Shown: positions 1 through 11,060, counted from the stretch's first letter. The stretch: DNA of 64,000 nt from Persicaria tinctoria (GCA_037127255.1 JBANSL010000018.1:11319175-11383174); one strand, 5' to 3'. The notes: generated by a model from the letters alone, not told the origin. Translations and numbers: made by a program.

Positions 1-1106
1 TTCTCATCGCCTTCGTAACGAAATACCTTTCAAGGCTTTCATCTCAATTCCTCGAAAAAGTATAGCTCCAAAAAATATGCCTCATCTAGAAGTGTAGAAC
101 CATCGAAGTCTCGTTAATTTCGACTTGTTGGTTTAGAGGTTGCTTGATGATTTTATTGCTCACGATCTCCCTCACGAATCTGGCTTCGGCTTCTGGCCAT
201 CGGTGGTTCGCCTTGAAGGAGACGGATCTACAAAGATATGTCGGGGTTTTGAAGTCGAGTTCTAGGCAGGTAGTGTTCGTCTTCGTCGTCTTCTTTTGGT
301 TTCGTATGTTGAGAAAAGAGGATATAGGAGTCACGCGGTGTATATCTAACTTTAATTTGGTTTTGATTTCTCCTGGAAAGCAAGTTAAAGGTGGGTGTGA
401 AATGGTAAAGATGATTCACCGTATTGGAAGAGATGAAGGGGAAGGGGAAGGGATTTTGGTTTTGGTTTTGGGATTGATTAATTTAGGAGTTTTAATCTCA
501 GCCCTTTATATTTTTTCAATGGCTCAGATTATATTAGGAAGTTATTAGGAGGTTTTGTTATTAGGAGAGGATCCACTTCCCTTTGTGAAATGTACGTAGA
601 ACTTGTCAAGTCATCACATAACTCACTCGACCCTTTCTTCACAATCCCTACTATCTCACTAATCACTCAGTTGTTGCAACTGCCACTTTATTATTGTAAA
701 TGCCATAATCCAACTAAGTACTCTTCTAACCCCATTACTCCAACCCAGATCTTTTACATGGCTATACATCCCTCCGGCCCTCCCTACTCCACTAATTTGT
801 TTTTGACATTTATTTAATTTAAAAAAATCAAATATATATATTTATATTCCTAACATCTATTTTTATATATTTATAAAATTGTATTTTGAAAAATCATGTT
901 TAAATTTTTTTTAATAATTGTATTTTGTAAAATATTACCTTTTTAATTTTAAAAAATTGTAAAATATTTTTTTAAATTAAATTTTAAAAATATATATTAG
1001 TAATATAATTATAATTTTTTAAAAATTTTGATATTAAAAAAATATTGAAATATTTTTTTGATGTATAGAGAGGAGTCGGGAAAGTAGAGTATATATAGAT
1101 GTTATA
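1..1106. other. Left edge, no supported gene
   Basis: Positions 1-560 have moderate GC and short open frames on both strands. None has a recognisable domain or convincing splice signals. They could be the 5' region of a minus-strand gene continuing off the left edge, but I cannot show this. Positions 820-1080 are strongly AT-rich. No gene is called. Confidence 0.4.
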
Positions 1107-1377
1107 CTCTATCCGATCAGAAATAAACGATGTTTTAGAGATATGCACAAAGATTAAGAAATGTCACTCTCACGGTCTTACCTTTAAATATCTCATCAAA
1201 TAACTTTTACTCCCCCATCACATTTATTATGCACAAATATGATTGATTAAAAAAATACAAATTATATTATTATTAGTGGAAAAGTAAAAAAAGAGCGTAA
1301 TTATTACTTTTAAAATCTCAAATATTGTTGATCAAATTTCATCTCCTAAAATATCAAATATTTCCGATCGGATAGAG
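1107..1377. mobile_element. Stowaway-like MITE
   Basis: The ends are inverted: CTCTATCCGATC at the left and GATCGGATAGAG at the right. Each end is flanked by TA (1105-1106 and 1378-1379), the Tc1/mariner (Stowaway) target duplication. The interior is AT-rich and non-coding. It ends about 140 bp before the LEA_2 start codon, so it may contribute to that promoter (inference). Confidence 0.75.
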
Positions 1378-1517
1378 TATTTTTTTAATTATTTTTATTT
1401 ATTATTAATATTTTTATTTTATTATCACAAGCAACCAAACACCACCTCCATTAAAAAGTCCCTCTCCGCCATCTCCGCTCGACAAACAGCGTGAAACCAA
1501 AGTAAAACACTGACAAA

Positions 1518-2703
1518 ATGCACGCCAAGACGGATTCGGAGGTGACCAGCTTGGCGGCATCGTCCCCCACCCGCTCACTGCCGCGCCGCCCGGTCTACTA
1601 CGTGCAGAGCCCCTCCCGCGACTCCCACGATGGCGAGAAGACCGCCACGTCCTTTCACTCCACCCCTGTCATCAGCCCCACGGGCTCCCCTCCCCACTCC
1701 CACTCCTCCGTCGGCCACCACTCCCGCGAGTCCTCCTCCACCCGCTTCTCCGGCTCCCTCAAGCCCGGATCCCGCAAGATCTCCGCTAACGAAGCCTCCA
1801 ACCGCCGCCCCCAGCCCCCCAAGCCCCACCAGTCCTGGAAGGAGTGCGACGTCATCGAGGAGGAGGGCCTTCTAGACGATGAAGACTACCGGAAGCCCCT
1901 CTCCCGCCGCTTCTACTACCTCGCCTTCCTGTTAGGGTTCTTCGTCTTGTTCTCCTTCTTCTCCCTCGTTCTCTGGGGCGCTGCTCGCCCTCAGAAGCCC
2001 AAGATCTCCATGAAGGTTCGCCTAAGTGACTCCGATTTCCCTTCCGGATCGGACCTACAAATTCATTCCGTCTGTGTCGATTCTTTTTCGATTAGTTGAT
2101 TGTTGATTTCGATCTGTGTTCATTATTTCAGAGTGTCAAGTTTGAGAGATTCTCGTTCTCCTCCGGCTCCGATGCCAGCGGCGTCGCCACCGAGATGGCC
2201 TCCGTCAACTGCACCTTGAAATTCCTCTACCGCAACACCGCCACCTTCTTCGGCGTCCACGTCACCTCATCTCCGATCGATCTGTCATACTCAGAGATCA
2301 CACTGGCAACCGGCAATGTAAGCAGTCCATTTAATTAAATTGCTCAATCTCATCCTCAAAACTGGATCTGTGACTTACGGTATGAAATTATTGGATCGAT
2401 CGAATCGAAACGCAGCTGAATAAATTCTACCAATCAAGGAAGAGTCAGAAGCTAGTGACGGTGTCGGTGATCGGAGACAAGATCCCGCTGTACGGAAGCA
2501 GCTCGACGCTGGCGGGGACGTCGACGGGGGTGCCGACGGCGCCGGTGGCGATGAATCTCGGTTTCGTGGTGCGATCGAGGGCGTACGTGCTTGGGAAACT
2601 GGTGAAGCCGAAATTCCTTCGGAGGATCGACTGCGCGGTGACATTGGACCCGAAGAAGCTCAGTTCGCCGATCTCTCTCAAGAATGCGTGCACCTATCAG
2701 TGA
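1518..2703 (+). CDS. LEA_2 (NHL-like) single-pass membrane protein, 3 exons
   Basis: Exons 1518-2015, 2132-2317 and 2416-2703 join in phase 0 at GT-AG introns and give 323 residues. The N-terminal 130 residues are Ser/Pro/His-rich and include the conserved PVYYVQSPSRDSHDGEK block (residues 25-41). A hydrophobic segment (about 133-153) follows, then a LEA_2-type beta domain spanning exons 2 and 3. This layout matches plant group-2 LEA / hydroxyproline-rich glycoprotein family members of the Arabidopsis At1g45688 and At5g42860 type. Membrane anchoring with the LEA_2 domain on the far side is expected from the family; the exact function is not established. The start is the first ATG of the conserved N-terminus. 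GC content is much higher than the flanks. A Sirevirus begins 467 bp after the stop. Confidence 0.9.
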
Positions 2704-3164
2704 ATTGTTCGAGAGGGCGAAAGCGTGAGGAGATACGCTGCCCGGCTGACCTATTGGCTGCCCGGGAAACACTGGAAAGTGGCATTCTGGCATGTGAGAG
2801 TAGTCGGTGGGGGTGACTGGTAACCAGCTGGAATGACCTTTTTTTTAACAAAAAAAGAAGAAGAAAAGAATCATTTATTTTACCTTATTCTTTTGATTTT
2901 AAATTTATGAATCATGAGTAATGAGAGGTAGATTTGTAATATTTAAATAAATATATATAGAGTGGGGAGAAGATTTTTTTTTTTTGTTTAATTGTAAGTT
3001 ATTTCATGTGTATTTAAGTCTTGTTTGTTTGAGAAGTAAAAAATAGAAGAAAAATAAATTAATGTTTATTATTATCACTTTTGTTTATAAGTATAGATAA
3101 GGAAAAATGGAAATTATTAAAATATCCTAATGGATATGTTCACTCTATAATAAAATTAGTAATC
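2704..3164. other. 3' flank of LEA_2 gene
   Basis: AT-rich sequence with a poly-T run near 2971-2984. It presumably holds the 3' UTR and polyadenylation region of the LEA_2 gene. Nothing else is recognised. It ends at the AAATA target duplication (3165-3169) of the retrotransposon. Confidence 0.5.
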
Positions 3165-3169
3165 AAATA
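3165..3169. repeat. Target-site duplication AAATA (left)
   Basis: AAATA here is repeated at 18816-18820, directly outside the outer LTRs. A 5-bp duplication is normal for copia integrases. Confidence 0.8.
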
Positions 3170-4249
3170 TGAAGAGTCTATAAGGCGATGAATAACACTC
3201 TAGAAGGGGGGGATGAATAGAGTATGGACGATTTTCGCAACAATAGAAATTTACTGCAACTTGTCAAGACCTTGATATAGGCTATCAGAACTTGACAAAG
3301 CAAAATCGAATATGACAATGTAAATGCGGAATATAAAAGATGAACACACGAAATGTTAACGAGGTTCGGCACCAACTTGCCTACGTCCCCGCCTAGGATT
3401 ATCCAATCCGTAGGATTCAAACACTTCTTATTTCACTTCCTTTGAGCCTAGAACTTCCTAGAGAAACTTCCCTTTCTCTATACAAAGCCTCACCGCTTCT
3501 ATTCTAGCTCTCAACCTTACAAGTGAAATAAAAGCTCACACCACACACTAAGTGTGCTTTGATCGAGTATGAAAACTCCAAGTGTAATTTGAATGACTTG
3601 TACAATAAGTGCTAGTGTTTCTCTCAACTCTTAAGCAATGATCACCAACTAGGATTTAGGAGAATGTAAGAGAAACTTGACGAATGCTTTCGAATGCTAT
3701 GAATGCTTGAGTGCTTGCTTAGTTGCTTAGATTTTTCATCCTTCTTAGCCTTCGTCCTTTTATAGTTGGAACACTTGTAGAGCTTCTTGGAAGGAGAACC
3801 GTTTGAATTTTAAATTCTTTCCAAGACATTTGAATTCATTCCAAAACAAATCCTTTGTGTGCCTTCCAAGATGTTCCTTCGACTTACTTCATGATCAAGC
3901 ATGATCAACTCTGAATAGATTCTTTCCTTGTATGAAAAGTGAAATCATGAAAGAATATGCATAATGTATCTAGTACATAAAATGTGTTAGATGAGAAACT
4001 CATATATAAATCGATAAAGCCCAAGTCTCATCTCATAGCCTAATATAGAACCCATTATAATTTAGGCCCAAAAAGATTGGCCTCGAATTCTTTCCTGTAA
4101 AAGAATAAGTTGAACTAGATAAATGTATAAGTGATCAAAATATTTTAGACTGGGTTTCAAGACCTTGAAACCAGCCTTTTGTCTTTCATCATCCTATAGA
4201 TCACCTGCACGTTAGGTCTCAAGATCTTACAATCAAGGTGGAGTCTTCA
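3170..4249 (-). repeat. 3' LTR of the Sirevirus-like element (full length, 1080 bp)
   Basis: The LTR starts TGAAGAGTC and ends GGAGTCTTCA on the plus strand, giving near-perfect short inverted ends. Positions 3639-4249 align to the other LTR at 18205-18815. Positions 3170-3638 have no counterpart there. The LTR carries near-palindromes TCAAGACCTTGA (3264) and TTTCAAGACCTTGAAA (4155). Confidence 0.85.
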
Positions 4250-4438
4250 ATCTCCCCCTTGATGGAAGACAAAACCTGTTTCAATATTCATAACATATTT
4301 CCAGCAATCATTATAAGGAAATACGCATAATATATAATATGAGCAGAAAATGTTTGGATCATCTAAGTTTAAAAACGATAAGCACTTAACCAACTAGTGC
4401 CAAAACGAAGGGCAACCAAAACATTCTCCCCCTTTTTG
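4250..4438 (-). promoter_or_regulatory. Polypurine tracts upstream of the 3' LTR
   Basis: Read on the minus strand, a purine run AAGGGGGAGAT (4250-4260) abuts the 3' LTR and is the expected plus-strand primer. A second run, CAAAAAGGGGGAGA, lies at 4425-4438. A third GGGGGAGC sits at the pol stop (6749-6757). Multiple tracts are a known Sirevirus trait. The remaining 4261-4570 is non-coding. Confidence 0.7.
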
Positions 4439-4570
4439 TCTTCCAACAAAAGGGCAGAGAGGTGAAAATGTCTGAAACACCAACCAAAAAACAACCAAAG
4501 GACCAGGAGTTTTTAAAAGACGAGCAGCAAAAGACGAGTTTTCAGAAAGTAGAGAAAAGAGAGTGGGAGA

Positions 4571-6274
4571 TCAAGGCCTTGAGTCAGAATCCCCATCTGC
4601 AGCCTTCTTCTTCTTGCTTCTTAGAGCCTTCTTGCCTTTCTTAGCAGAGGATGGCTTAGCAGCAGAGGATGTGCCAGGGGCGCCAGGAGCATTAGGATCT
4701 TCGGGAGGGGCAATGCCAGCTCCTTCCTCAACCCATTCGCCAAAGGTGGGGTACTGCTTGTTGGGTGGAAGGTACTTCCTTCTGACCTCATCTCTGCACC
4801 TCTTCCTCCACCTTGCAAGGGCATCTCTGGTGACCTTGTCTCGTTCCATCTCGGCAAGCTGTCTCTGACGCTCCACATCCCTGTATTTCTTAACCACACC
4901 ATATTGCTCGACTGTGAGGATGGTGGGTTCATGATGTGTGGGGCGCAGGATAGGACGTTTCTTCACTTGATTTTCACAGTTGAGGATGACATTCCCAGTC
5001 TTCTCACGCACATGATCATAGGTTTCTTGCTCCATTGGCATGATAGAGCCTGTAGCAGTGTAGGTGAGAGCATTGAGAAGCATCATCTGATCAAGCTTGC
5101 AGTTCACCATTGAGAGGAGCTCATGAGTTTGATCCTGGCGAATCACCACATCCGACCACATCCTACTCAGATCAAACCTAAGGTCTTGAATCTCAGTCTC
5201 CACAGCAGCCAATCTATCCTCACTCATATTAGGTTCAGCAACCTGTTTTCCCTTCGAGTCTTTCCTCAGAAACCATTGCCCCCTCAGGTTCTTGACAATA
5301 CCCAATCTTTCTAGACAACCTTCATCAACAATCCCACTATAGGTTTGCTTTTCTTCTCCTGATGTGTCGATGTCAAAAGCTTCAAAGATTTTGGGCAGGA
5401 GGTTTGCATAGGGTAAAGGCATAGGCCGAGAGGAGGTGGAGACATGGGTCATGTAGTCGAGGATGAGTTTGGGTAAATCAGGCTCGTATCCGTTCATGAT
5501 TAGAAAAAGGATCTCGAGAAGATTCTCGGTCACCAATTCCCTGGAATGGATGCGTGGGAAGATACAGCGAGCCAAAATGGTGAAGATGAGCTTGGCTTGA
5601 AGGTTTAGGGCAGTGTGAGTGGGTTTGAGGGTGGATGAAGATCCAGGGCTTTGAGATTTTAGGAAGAATTCATCTCGTGCTCGTGAGAGACACTCAAATC
5701 GGCTTGGGAATTCTTTTGTGGGGATCTCAGTTGGAAGATCAAAGATGAGTGCAAGGCTTTCAGGAGAGAGACGGATTCGGGTGTTCTTGACCTTAGAAAC
5801 TAGGGTTAGGGTTCCATTTACCCGATGAACAGTAAGATTGGCATAAAAGAGTCGGGTAAGTTGGGGATAGGCAAAATTGCCAGGGTTGAGCAAGGTCCAG
5901 AAACAGGTGGACTTGAGCAGGGAGATGCATGGCAAGGGCATGGATTGAAGGAGGTTGAAATCGACAGCATCACAGAAGCATAAGCGACGGTTGCAAAAGT
6001 CCTGTTTCCAGGACTCCTCAACCTCTTTATTGCAAAACCAATTGGGGGAAATGCCAGAAGGTACCTGAGGAGGTCGAGCAGGAGCAGATGTAGCTGGAGC
6101 TTTGCCCTTTGATTTCCTGATCAGAGGTGGTGGCGATGGTGATCTCTCGCTGGAATCCTCGGAGTGTTCTTCTGATTCCTCCATGACTTGCTTCCCCTTG
6201 TTGGCTGGCATCTTGTATCTCTTAGCAGAAGGTGCTGGAGACGGAGATGCTGAGGAGCGCTTTGATCCCGCCAT
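4571..6274 (-). CDS. Sirevirus third ORF with 'putative plant transposon protein' domain
   Basis: An intact 567-residue frame occupies the env position between pol and the 3' LTR. The frame is open further upstream (to 6559), but the ATG at 6274 (MAGSKRSS) begins the plausible protein. Residues 1-70 are Ser/Pro/Lys-rich. Residues about 80-190 resemble the plant retroelement domain PF20167 (FYANL, a V(K/R).. strand, and an end like IFDLP). The C-terminus is Lys-rich (KKGKKALRSKKKK) and may be a nuclear signal. I see no signal peptide or fusion-type envelope features in the MAGS protein. The frame is intact although pol is broken. The role is unknown; the family assignment is from remembered motifs, not a search. 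Confidence 0.75.
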   Translation of the reverse strand: MAGSKRSSASPSPAPSAKRYKMPANKGKQVMEESEEHSEDSSERSPSPPPLIRKSKGKAPATSAPARPPQVPSGISPNWFCNKEVEESWKQDFCNRRLCFCDAVDFNLLQSMPLPCISLLKSTCFWTLLNPGNFAYPQLTRLFYANLTVHRVNGTLTLVSKVKNTRIRLSPESLALIFDLPTEIPTKEFPSRFECLSRARDEFFLKSQSPGSSSTLKPTHTALNLQAKLIFTILARCIFPRIHSRELVTENLLEILFLIMNGYEPDLPKLILDYMTHVSTSSRPMPLPYANLLPKIFEAFDIDTSGEEKQTYSGIVDEGCLERLGIVKNLRGQWFLRKDSKGKQVAEPNMSEDRLAAVETEIQDLRFDLSRMWSDVVIRQDQTHELLSMVNCKLDQMMLLNALTYTATGSIMPMEQETYDHVREKTGNVILNCENQVKKRPILRPTHHEPTILTVEQYGVVKKYRDVERQRQLAEMERDKVTRDALARWRKRCRDEVRRKYLPPNKQYPTFGEWVEEGAGIAPPEDPNAPGAPGTSSAAKPSSAKKGKKALRSKKKKAADGDSDSRP

Positions 6275-6754
6275 TTGGTTACAAAAATAGAGAGTGTTTT
6301 GAAAATGGATGCGAGAGAGAGAGAGAACTTCATAGAAATGGAGTGGATTAGACAGAGGGGGAGAAGGGATTAAAAGGCTAAAAAACTGGAAACTGAATCG
6401 TTTCTCTCTTTGTTCAAAAGGTAAGTACAAATTCATTAACTCATGTGAATAGTAAGTAATGATGTTCTGAAAATTCCAAACCCAAAGTGTCACATCCACT
6501 TGCACAAAATAGAGAGATTTGAAAAAATAAAAACGGAAACCAAGATATGTGAGTACCAATTTTTGAAAGGGGTAAATGATATCAAGATAAACTCAGTAAC
6601 ATTAAAAGATACTCTTGTTGAATATCCATAAGATATTAACCAGAGTTTGATCCAATATAATTTTATTCGGATGAACATCTAGAAACCTTATGAAGTCAAG
6701 GTCTTGAGATGTCATTTGAATTCATGACTTTCATATAGGAAGCAATTGCTCCCC

Positions 6755-7316
6755 CTAAGAAAGTGCTTCCCTATTAAGCATACCCAACTCCAATCTAATA
6801 AAATTGAAACGATCTTCAGGGAGTGGTTTAGTAAAGATATCAGCTAACTGTCAGTGGATATAAAGGATATTGAAACATCACCTTTTTCCACATGATCTCT
6901 TATAAAATGGTGTCTCACATCAATGTGCTTGGTTCTCGAATGTTGCACTGGATTTTTAGTGATTGAAATAGCACTAGTATTATCACACAAAATAGGAATA
7001 CCTTTAAGATCAATTCCAAGGTCTCTGAGTTGTTGTGCTATCCAGAGAATCTGAGAGCAACATGCACCAGCAGCAATGTACTCGGCTTCTGCAGTTGATA
7101 AGGCTACTGAATTTTGTTTCTTAGAGTGCCAACTTATCAAGGAGGATCCTAGGAGTTGGCAACAGCCAGAAGTGCTTTTTCTATCAACTTTGTATCCTGC
7201 AAAATCTGCATCTGAGTAGCCTTTTAAATGAAAGTTACTCTGTTTGGGATACCATAGCCCAAGGTCTTGAGATCCATTTAGGTATCTAAAGATTCTTTTT
7301 ACAACAATAAGGTGAG
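6755..7316 (-). pseudogene. Copia RNase H, C-terminal part of pol (broken)
   Basis: The reading contains SDADFAG, DRKSTSG and ALSTAEAEYIA, the copia RNase H signature with catalytic Asp and Glu. It continues the RT frame that stops at the inner element: the inserted 6,405 bp is a multiple of 3. The frame breaks near 6844-6850 (after SFISTDS); the usual QLADIFTKPL follows in another frame, and the pol stop TAG is at 6757-6755. Part of polymerase-associated RNase H activity in the family. Confidence 0.88.
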
Positions 7317-8614
7317 TGACGGAGGGGAAACCTGTCGTGATTCCGCCAAAGAAACTCCAACCTAAAACTAGTATAGTAATAAGCAAGAGGTCGATCCCAC
7401 AGGGAAAATTATAAACTCCAGTGTGATTTCAATGCTGATTAAAGTAACCAAAGAAGGGGGGTTTTGAGTGTGAAAGATCCGCCTTTTATCAAAGCGAATT
7501 AAACAAAGCAAAGTAAAAGAATTGGTTTTAGACAATTTATGAGAAGCAATTCCACCTACAATTTTCCACTTTATTGGATTGAAGCGATCCTTGTAACTTC
7601 TTCTCGTCCTATTACGTTTCCTATGAATGCCCTTGTCCCGACCTAATATAGTTACTAGTCCAATCAGTCCTAGAAACCCTTATCAATCGAACAGTCCCTA
7701 AAGAAGGATTTAACCCAATTGATAGCTTTAAGTTCAGAGATTAGCCAAGGTATTTGCAGTCCCTAAAGAAGGATTTAACAACACATTCAACTTCCTACTC
7801 ATTCAATTAGTTCAATCAGCCCTAAAGGAACAAGTTTGCCACTTAGGTTAAGGTTCACAATCAGGAATCTACAAAACCTTAGCGATTGAATTGATTCTAC
7901 CAAGTTGATCAGTCAAGATAGAACAAAACAATAATCAAGCAAGCACAAAGAAGTTGAAGCATTCAAATATAGGAAACAAGGAGCGAGAATTAGAAACTCA
8001 CAATCAATCCGAATAAAGCTTCAAATTATAGGCAGAATCGATGAGTTTAGTTCCTCATGGAAGCCATAGCTCTCAATCTCTAAAAAGTCTAAGTGTTGAA
8101 TGAATAGAATGAATGGTAGTGAAAAATAACATAAAAGGCCTAATAAAAAGATCCAAAGTCGGCCCCAAAGTAAAACAATTAAAACTAGGGTTTTCCGAAA
8201 GAAAGCGCTCCGCGCCTGTCCGTACATGCGGCGCCCGCCGCAAGTAGTGCGGCGCCCGCCGCACATCTCTTCTTCGCTACCCGCTGCGGCGGGTGCAGCT
8301 GCGGCGCCCGCCGCAAATCTGCGGCGCCCGCCGCACCTCTGGCCGTGGTCTTCTAGCTCCTTTGCGGGCTTTTCTCCTCGTCTTGCCTTGCTTCTTTCTT
8401 CCTTGCTCCTTTCCATATATCTTGTGTTCCTCTTCGAGACATTGCATCTCCCCTATGTGTTCCGATTCAATCTGCGAGATAAACACAAAATTGCGCAGAA
8501 TCCGAACTTTTCTAAAATAAACACAAGATGCAAATTAACAATAAAGCAGGCAAGAAATGCAACCTAAACTAAACTAAATGCAACTATAATGCCTATCTAA
8601 AATATGCATTATCA
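7317..8614 (-). repeat. 3' LTR of the Tat-type element
   Basis: It runs from TGACGGAGGGG to GCATTATCA (plus strand) and is 1298 bp. It carries the GGTCGATCCCACAGGGA block common in Tat/Athila LTRs and a GC-rich hairpin array (8227-8335). The open frames inside it (for example 8021-8416) have no domain and recur in the other LTR; they are not genes. Confidence 0.93.
8227..8335. repeat. GC-rich hairpin array in LTR
   Basis: Four copies of TGCGGCGCCCGCCGCA start at 8227, 8248, 8300 and 8320. Each folds with a 7-bp stem and CC loop. A fifth hairpin, CCCGC-TGCG-GCGGG, lies at 8280-8293. The same array is at 13329-13437 in the other LTR, where the first copy is a perfect palindrome (C to G). This is a GC island in an otherwise AT-rich LTR. 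Confidence 0.85.
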
Positions 8615-8651
8615 AATCCCCCACACTTAACCTTTGCTTGTCCTCAAGCAA
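8615..8651 (-). promoter_or_regulatory. Polypurine tract and adjacent hairpin
   Basis: On the minus strand AAGTGTGGGGGATT (8628-8615) ends exactly at the 3' LTR. Beside it lies an inverted repeat TTGCTTG-TCCT-CAAGCAA (8634-8651). A second module of the same design lies at 9873-9909. Confidence 0.75.
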
Positions 8652-10055
8652 TGCTAGAATGAACATGAATCAATATATCCCACAGGAAATCCCTTCAAGC
8701 TTCAATATTACCAAAAGCAACATCATAACAGGTGACGCCATAAACCAAGCAAACAAACGTCATAGCATGTATTCAGGTGATCAAAGCTTAGAAGTAGACA
8801 TCATCCAACCTCACCAGAAATATGTGTTTCACTCATGTGTTTAGGCTTTTAGGTATATCTCTCAACTCAAACCAATAATGCACTAGGCTCATAGACATTG
8901 ACCACCATATCACCAATTTTCTACCAAATGTCATTACTTGCGGGATACACTAAAGAAACTAAAAATGAAACTAAAAATGCAACACTTCTCTTTTTTTTTC
9001 TTTTTCTTTGGTTTTCTTTTCTTTTTTTTTTCTTTTTCTTATCTTGGTGCTTTCCTTACGCGAAGCGCAAACATGGGTGTCATGAATGGCCCCGGTCTAT
9101 CAACACCTCAACTATGAATATGAATATGAAGTCCACTTGAACACCTTTTGACGCAAGTTGCAAACATGGGTGTCATGAATGAACCTGGTTACTCAATGAT
9201 CAAGCTTTCTCTCCTAGCGGATAGTTTTCAACACCTTTTTGCGCGAATCATACCCATGGGTGTCATGCATAGATCCGGTTACTAAGTGCATCAACCCTTG
9301 CCACCTTATTCACTAAATATGCATAAAATGGAATAAAAAAGACTCGAAATATAAACATAAACTCCGCAAGTAACAAACATGTGCATTGGTTTTCAAAAAT
9401 AGATACTGCAGTCAATGCCAAGAGGTAGCAACACTAGGCGAGTAAATCACACAATTAAGCAAAAGAATTCAAAATAAGGTCAAACATCCTCACAGGGTCA
9501 TGTTTTTAGGACTTCAATCATAATTTAGCTTAATCATACATGCTCAATTATATTTGCTAGCCTATGTTCCACAAAAATCAAATAGCAATACTCAAAACAT
9601 CCAGAACTCCATGGGATTTATATGAATCATGCTTGAAATTTAAATTAGAGGACAACTAAGCAAGATGGGTATTTGAATAACACATATATGCAATGATGCT
9701 CTAATTCTACTAATTTTCGAAATTACATAATAATAATAATTTTTTTTTTTTTTTTTTTTTCAATCCGAAAATTAAATTAAATAAAAACTAAACAATAACT
9801 TAATTAAACTTAAACATGGTGTAGAAAATGAAATATGCTCTAACTCTATGCACTATATAAATAAAACTCCTCTCCCCCACACTTGAAGTTTTCATTGCCC
9901 TCAATGAAATATTAAAGACAACAAAAGTGAACTCATATACTCAGGGTGAAGAAAAAGAAAAAAAGAGAATAAATCTGAAAAATGTACCTCGGGTTGCCTC
10001 CCGAGAAGCGCCTTTGTTTCATGTCGTTGGCTCGACGTGATGGCCCTTGATCGGC
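8652..10055 (-). other. Non-coding internal region of the Tat-type element
   Basis: This 1.4 kb between protease and the 3' LTR has no domain-bearing frame. It contains T-rich and pyrimidine-rich runs (8988-9040, 9740-9762) and loosely repeated CATGGGTGTCATG blocks near 9075, 9168 and 9257. A duplicate polypurine-plus-hairpin module lies at 9873-9909. Pol would be expected here or just upstream in an autonomous relative; it is absent. Confidence 0.6.
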
Positions 10056-11060
10056 CTATGTTCCTCCACTAGGGTCACCAACACCGGTCATTTCATTGAC
10101 AAATGTAGGCATCCTTGAAAGGTGTAGCTTCCTGTTCCAGCGTTCAGCCATTTCTCTTAGCTCCTCTCCATGGGCTATGCCTGGGGGTTGTCCTGGAATC
10201 ACATAAGATTGCAATTTGTTAGGAGGTTCAAATTTCCATAAACTATGTTCCTTAGGTGTCTCTAACAAATCACGAAAATTATTGTTATGATCAGTATTAT
10301 CAGCAATAGGCATATCTAAAGAAGTTTCAGGAGAAAGTTTAGCATGCTTAAAGAGAGAAAATTCTATCTTTCTTCCATCAAACTCCATAGTCAATAGACC
10401 CTCACAACAATCAATTTTCGTTTTCGCAGTTTTAAGGAATGGCCTTCCTAGTATAATGGGTGTTTCAGGGGTTCCCTGCTCCATATCTAAAACAAAGAAA
10501 TCAACAGGGAAAAACAAATCATCCACCATAACCAAAACATCTTCAACAACGCCTCTTGGCCTGATTTGTGATCGATCAGCAAGTTGCACTGTAATCCCTG
10601 TCTCAGTCAGAGGACCCAAACCCAAAGACAGATACGTGTTATAAGAGATAACATTAATTGAGGCTCCTAGATCTAACATGGCTTGTTTGAATCTAGTATT
10701 CCCAATTGCACATGGAATCGTAAACATACCTGGATCTCCGCATTTTTCAGGCAATTTCCTTTGCAATATAGCAGAAACATTTTCATTCAAGCTTACCTTT
10801 TCCTTCTTCTTCAGTCTCTGCTTCCTCTTGATAGTGCACAATTCCTTCAAAAATTTAGCATATCTAGGAATGCTCTTAATCAAGCTAAGTAAAGGAATGT
10901 TTACCGCACACTTGCCGAATGTCTCGTAGATCTCCTTGTCATTCTCATATATTCGTGTGTCTCTCAAGGCTTCCGGAAAAGGCGGAATGGGCTTTGGAGT
11001 CTCCATGGGTGAGGGAGAAGAAGGAGTAGAAGAAGATGAAGGAGAAGGAGGAGAAACTAA
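10056..11060 (-). CDS. Retropepsin (aspartic protease) of the Tat-type element
   Basis: The frame is open from 11120 to the stop at 10056. The protein has the gag-pro linker typical of Tat/Athila elements (NIPLLSLIKSIPRYAKFLKE), then DLGASINVI, the retropepsin active-site loop, and ILGRPFLKTA, the flap-distal conserved block. It would cleave the gag polyprotein during particle maturation. It lies in the +1 frame relative to gag with a 176-bp overlap of open frames. Expression therefore needs a frameshift, or a one-base mutation has separated the two. The part upstream of about 11060 reads as a shadow of gag. No RT follows. Confidence 0.85.
   Translation of the reverse strand, partial: LVSPPSPSSSSTPSSPSPMETPKPIPPFPEALRDTRIYENDKEIYETFGKCAVNIPLLSLIKSIPRYAKFLKELCTIKRKQRLKKKEKVSLNENVSAILQRKLPEKCGDPGMFTIPCAIGNTRFKQAMLDLGASINVISYNTYLSLGLGPLTETGITVQLADRSQIRPRGVVEDVLVMVDDLFFPVDFFVLDMEQGTPETPIILGRPFLKTAKTKIDCCEGLLTMEFDGRKIEFSLFKHAKLSPETSLDMPIADNTDHNNNFRDLLETPKEHSLWKFEPPNKLQSYVIPGQPPGIAHGEELREMAERWNRKLHLSRMPTFVNEMTGVGDPSGGT

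Noticed and set aside
144..548. 134-codon plus-strand ORF at the left edge
   Set aside because: Low-complexity Gly/Val/Leu reading without a domain; the opposite strand is open too. No basis to choose.
3639..4249. A 611-bp LTR starting TGATCACC as the full LTR of the outer element
   Set aside because: It gives no target duplication. Extending to 3170 gives matched inverted ends and AAATA on both sides, and explains the chimeric primer-binding site.
4563..4868. Plus-strand ORF
   Set aside because: Antisense shadow of the Sirevirus third ORF.
6274..6559. N-terminal extension of the third ORF as a signal peptide
   Set aside because: Open by chance: hydrophobic but without a plausible start context, while the protein-like composition begins at the ATG at 6274.
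8021..8567. Arg/Ala-rich open frames on both strands (and at 13123-13669)
   Set aside because: They are created by the GC hairpin array and recur because they lie inside the LTR pair.
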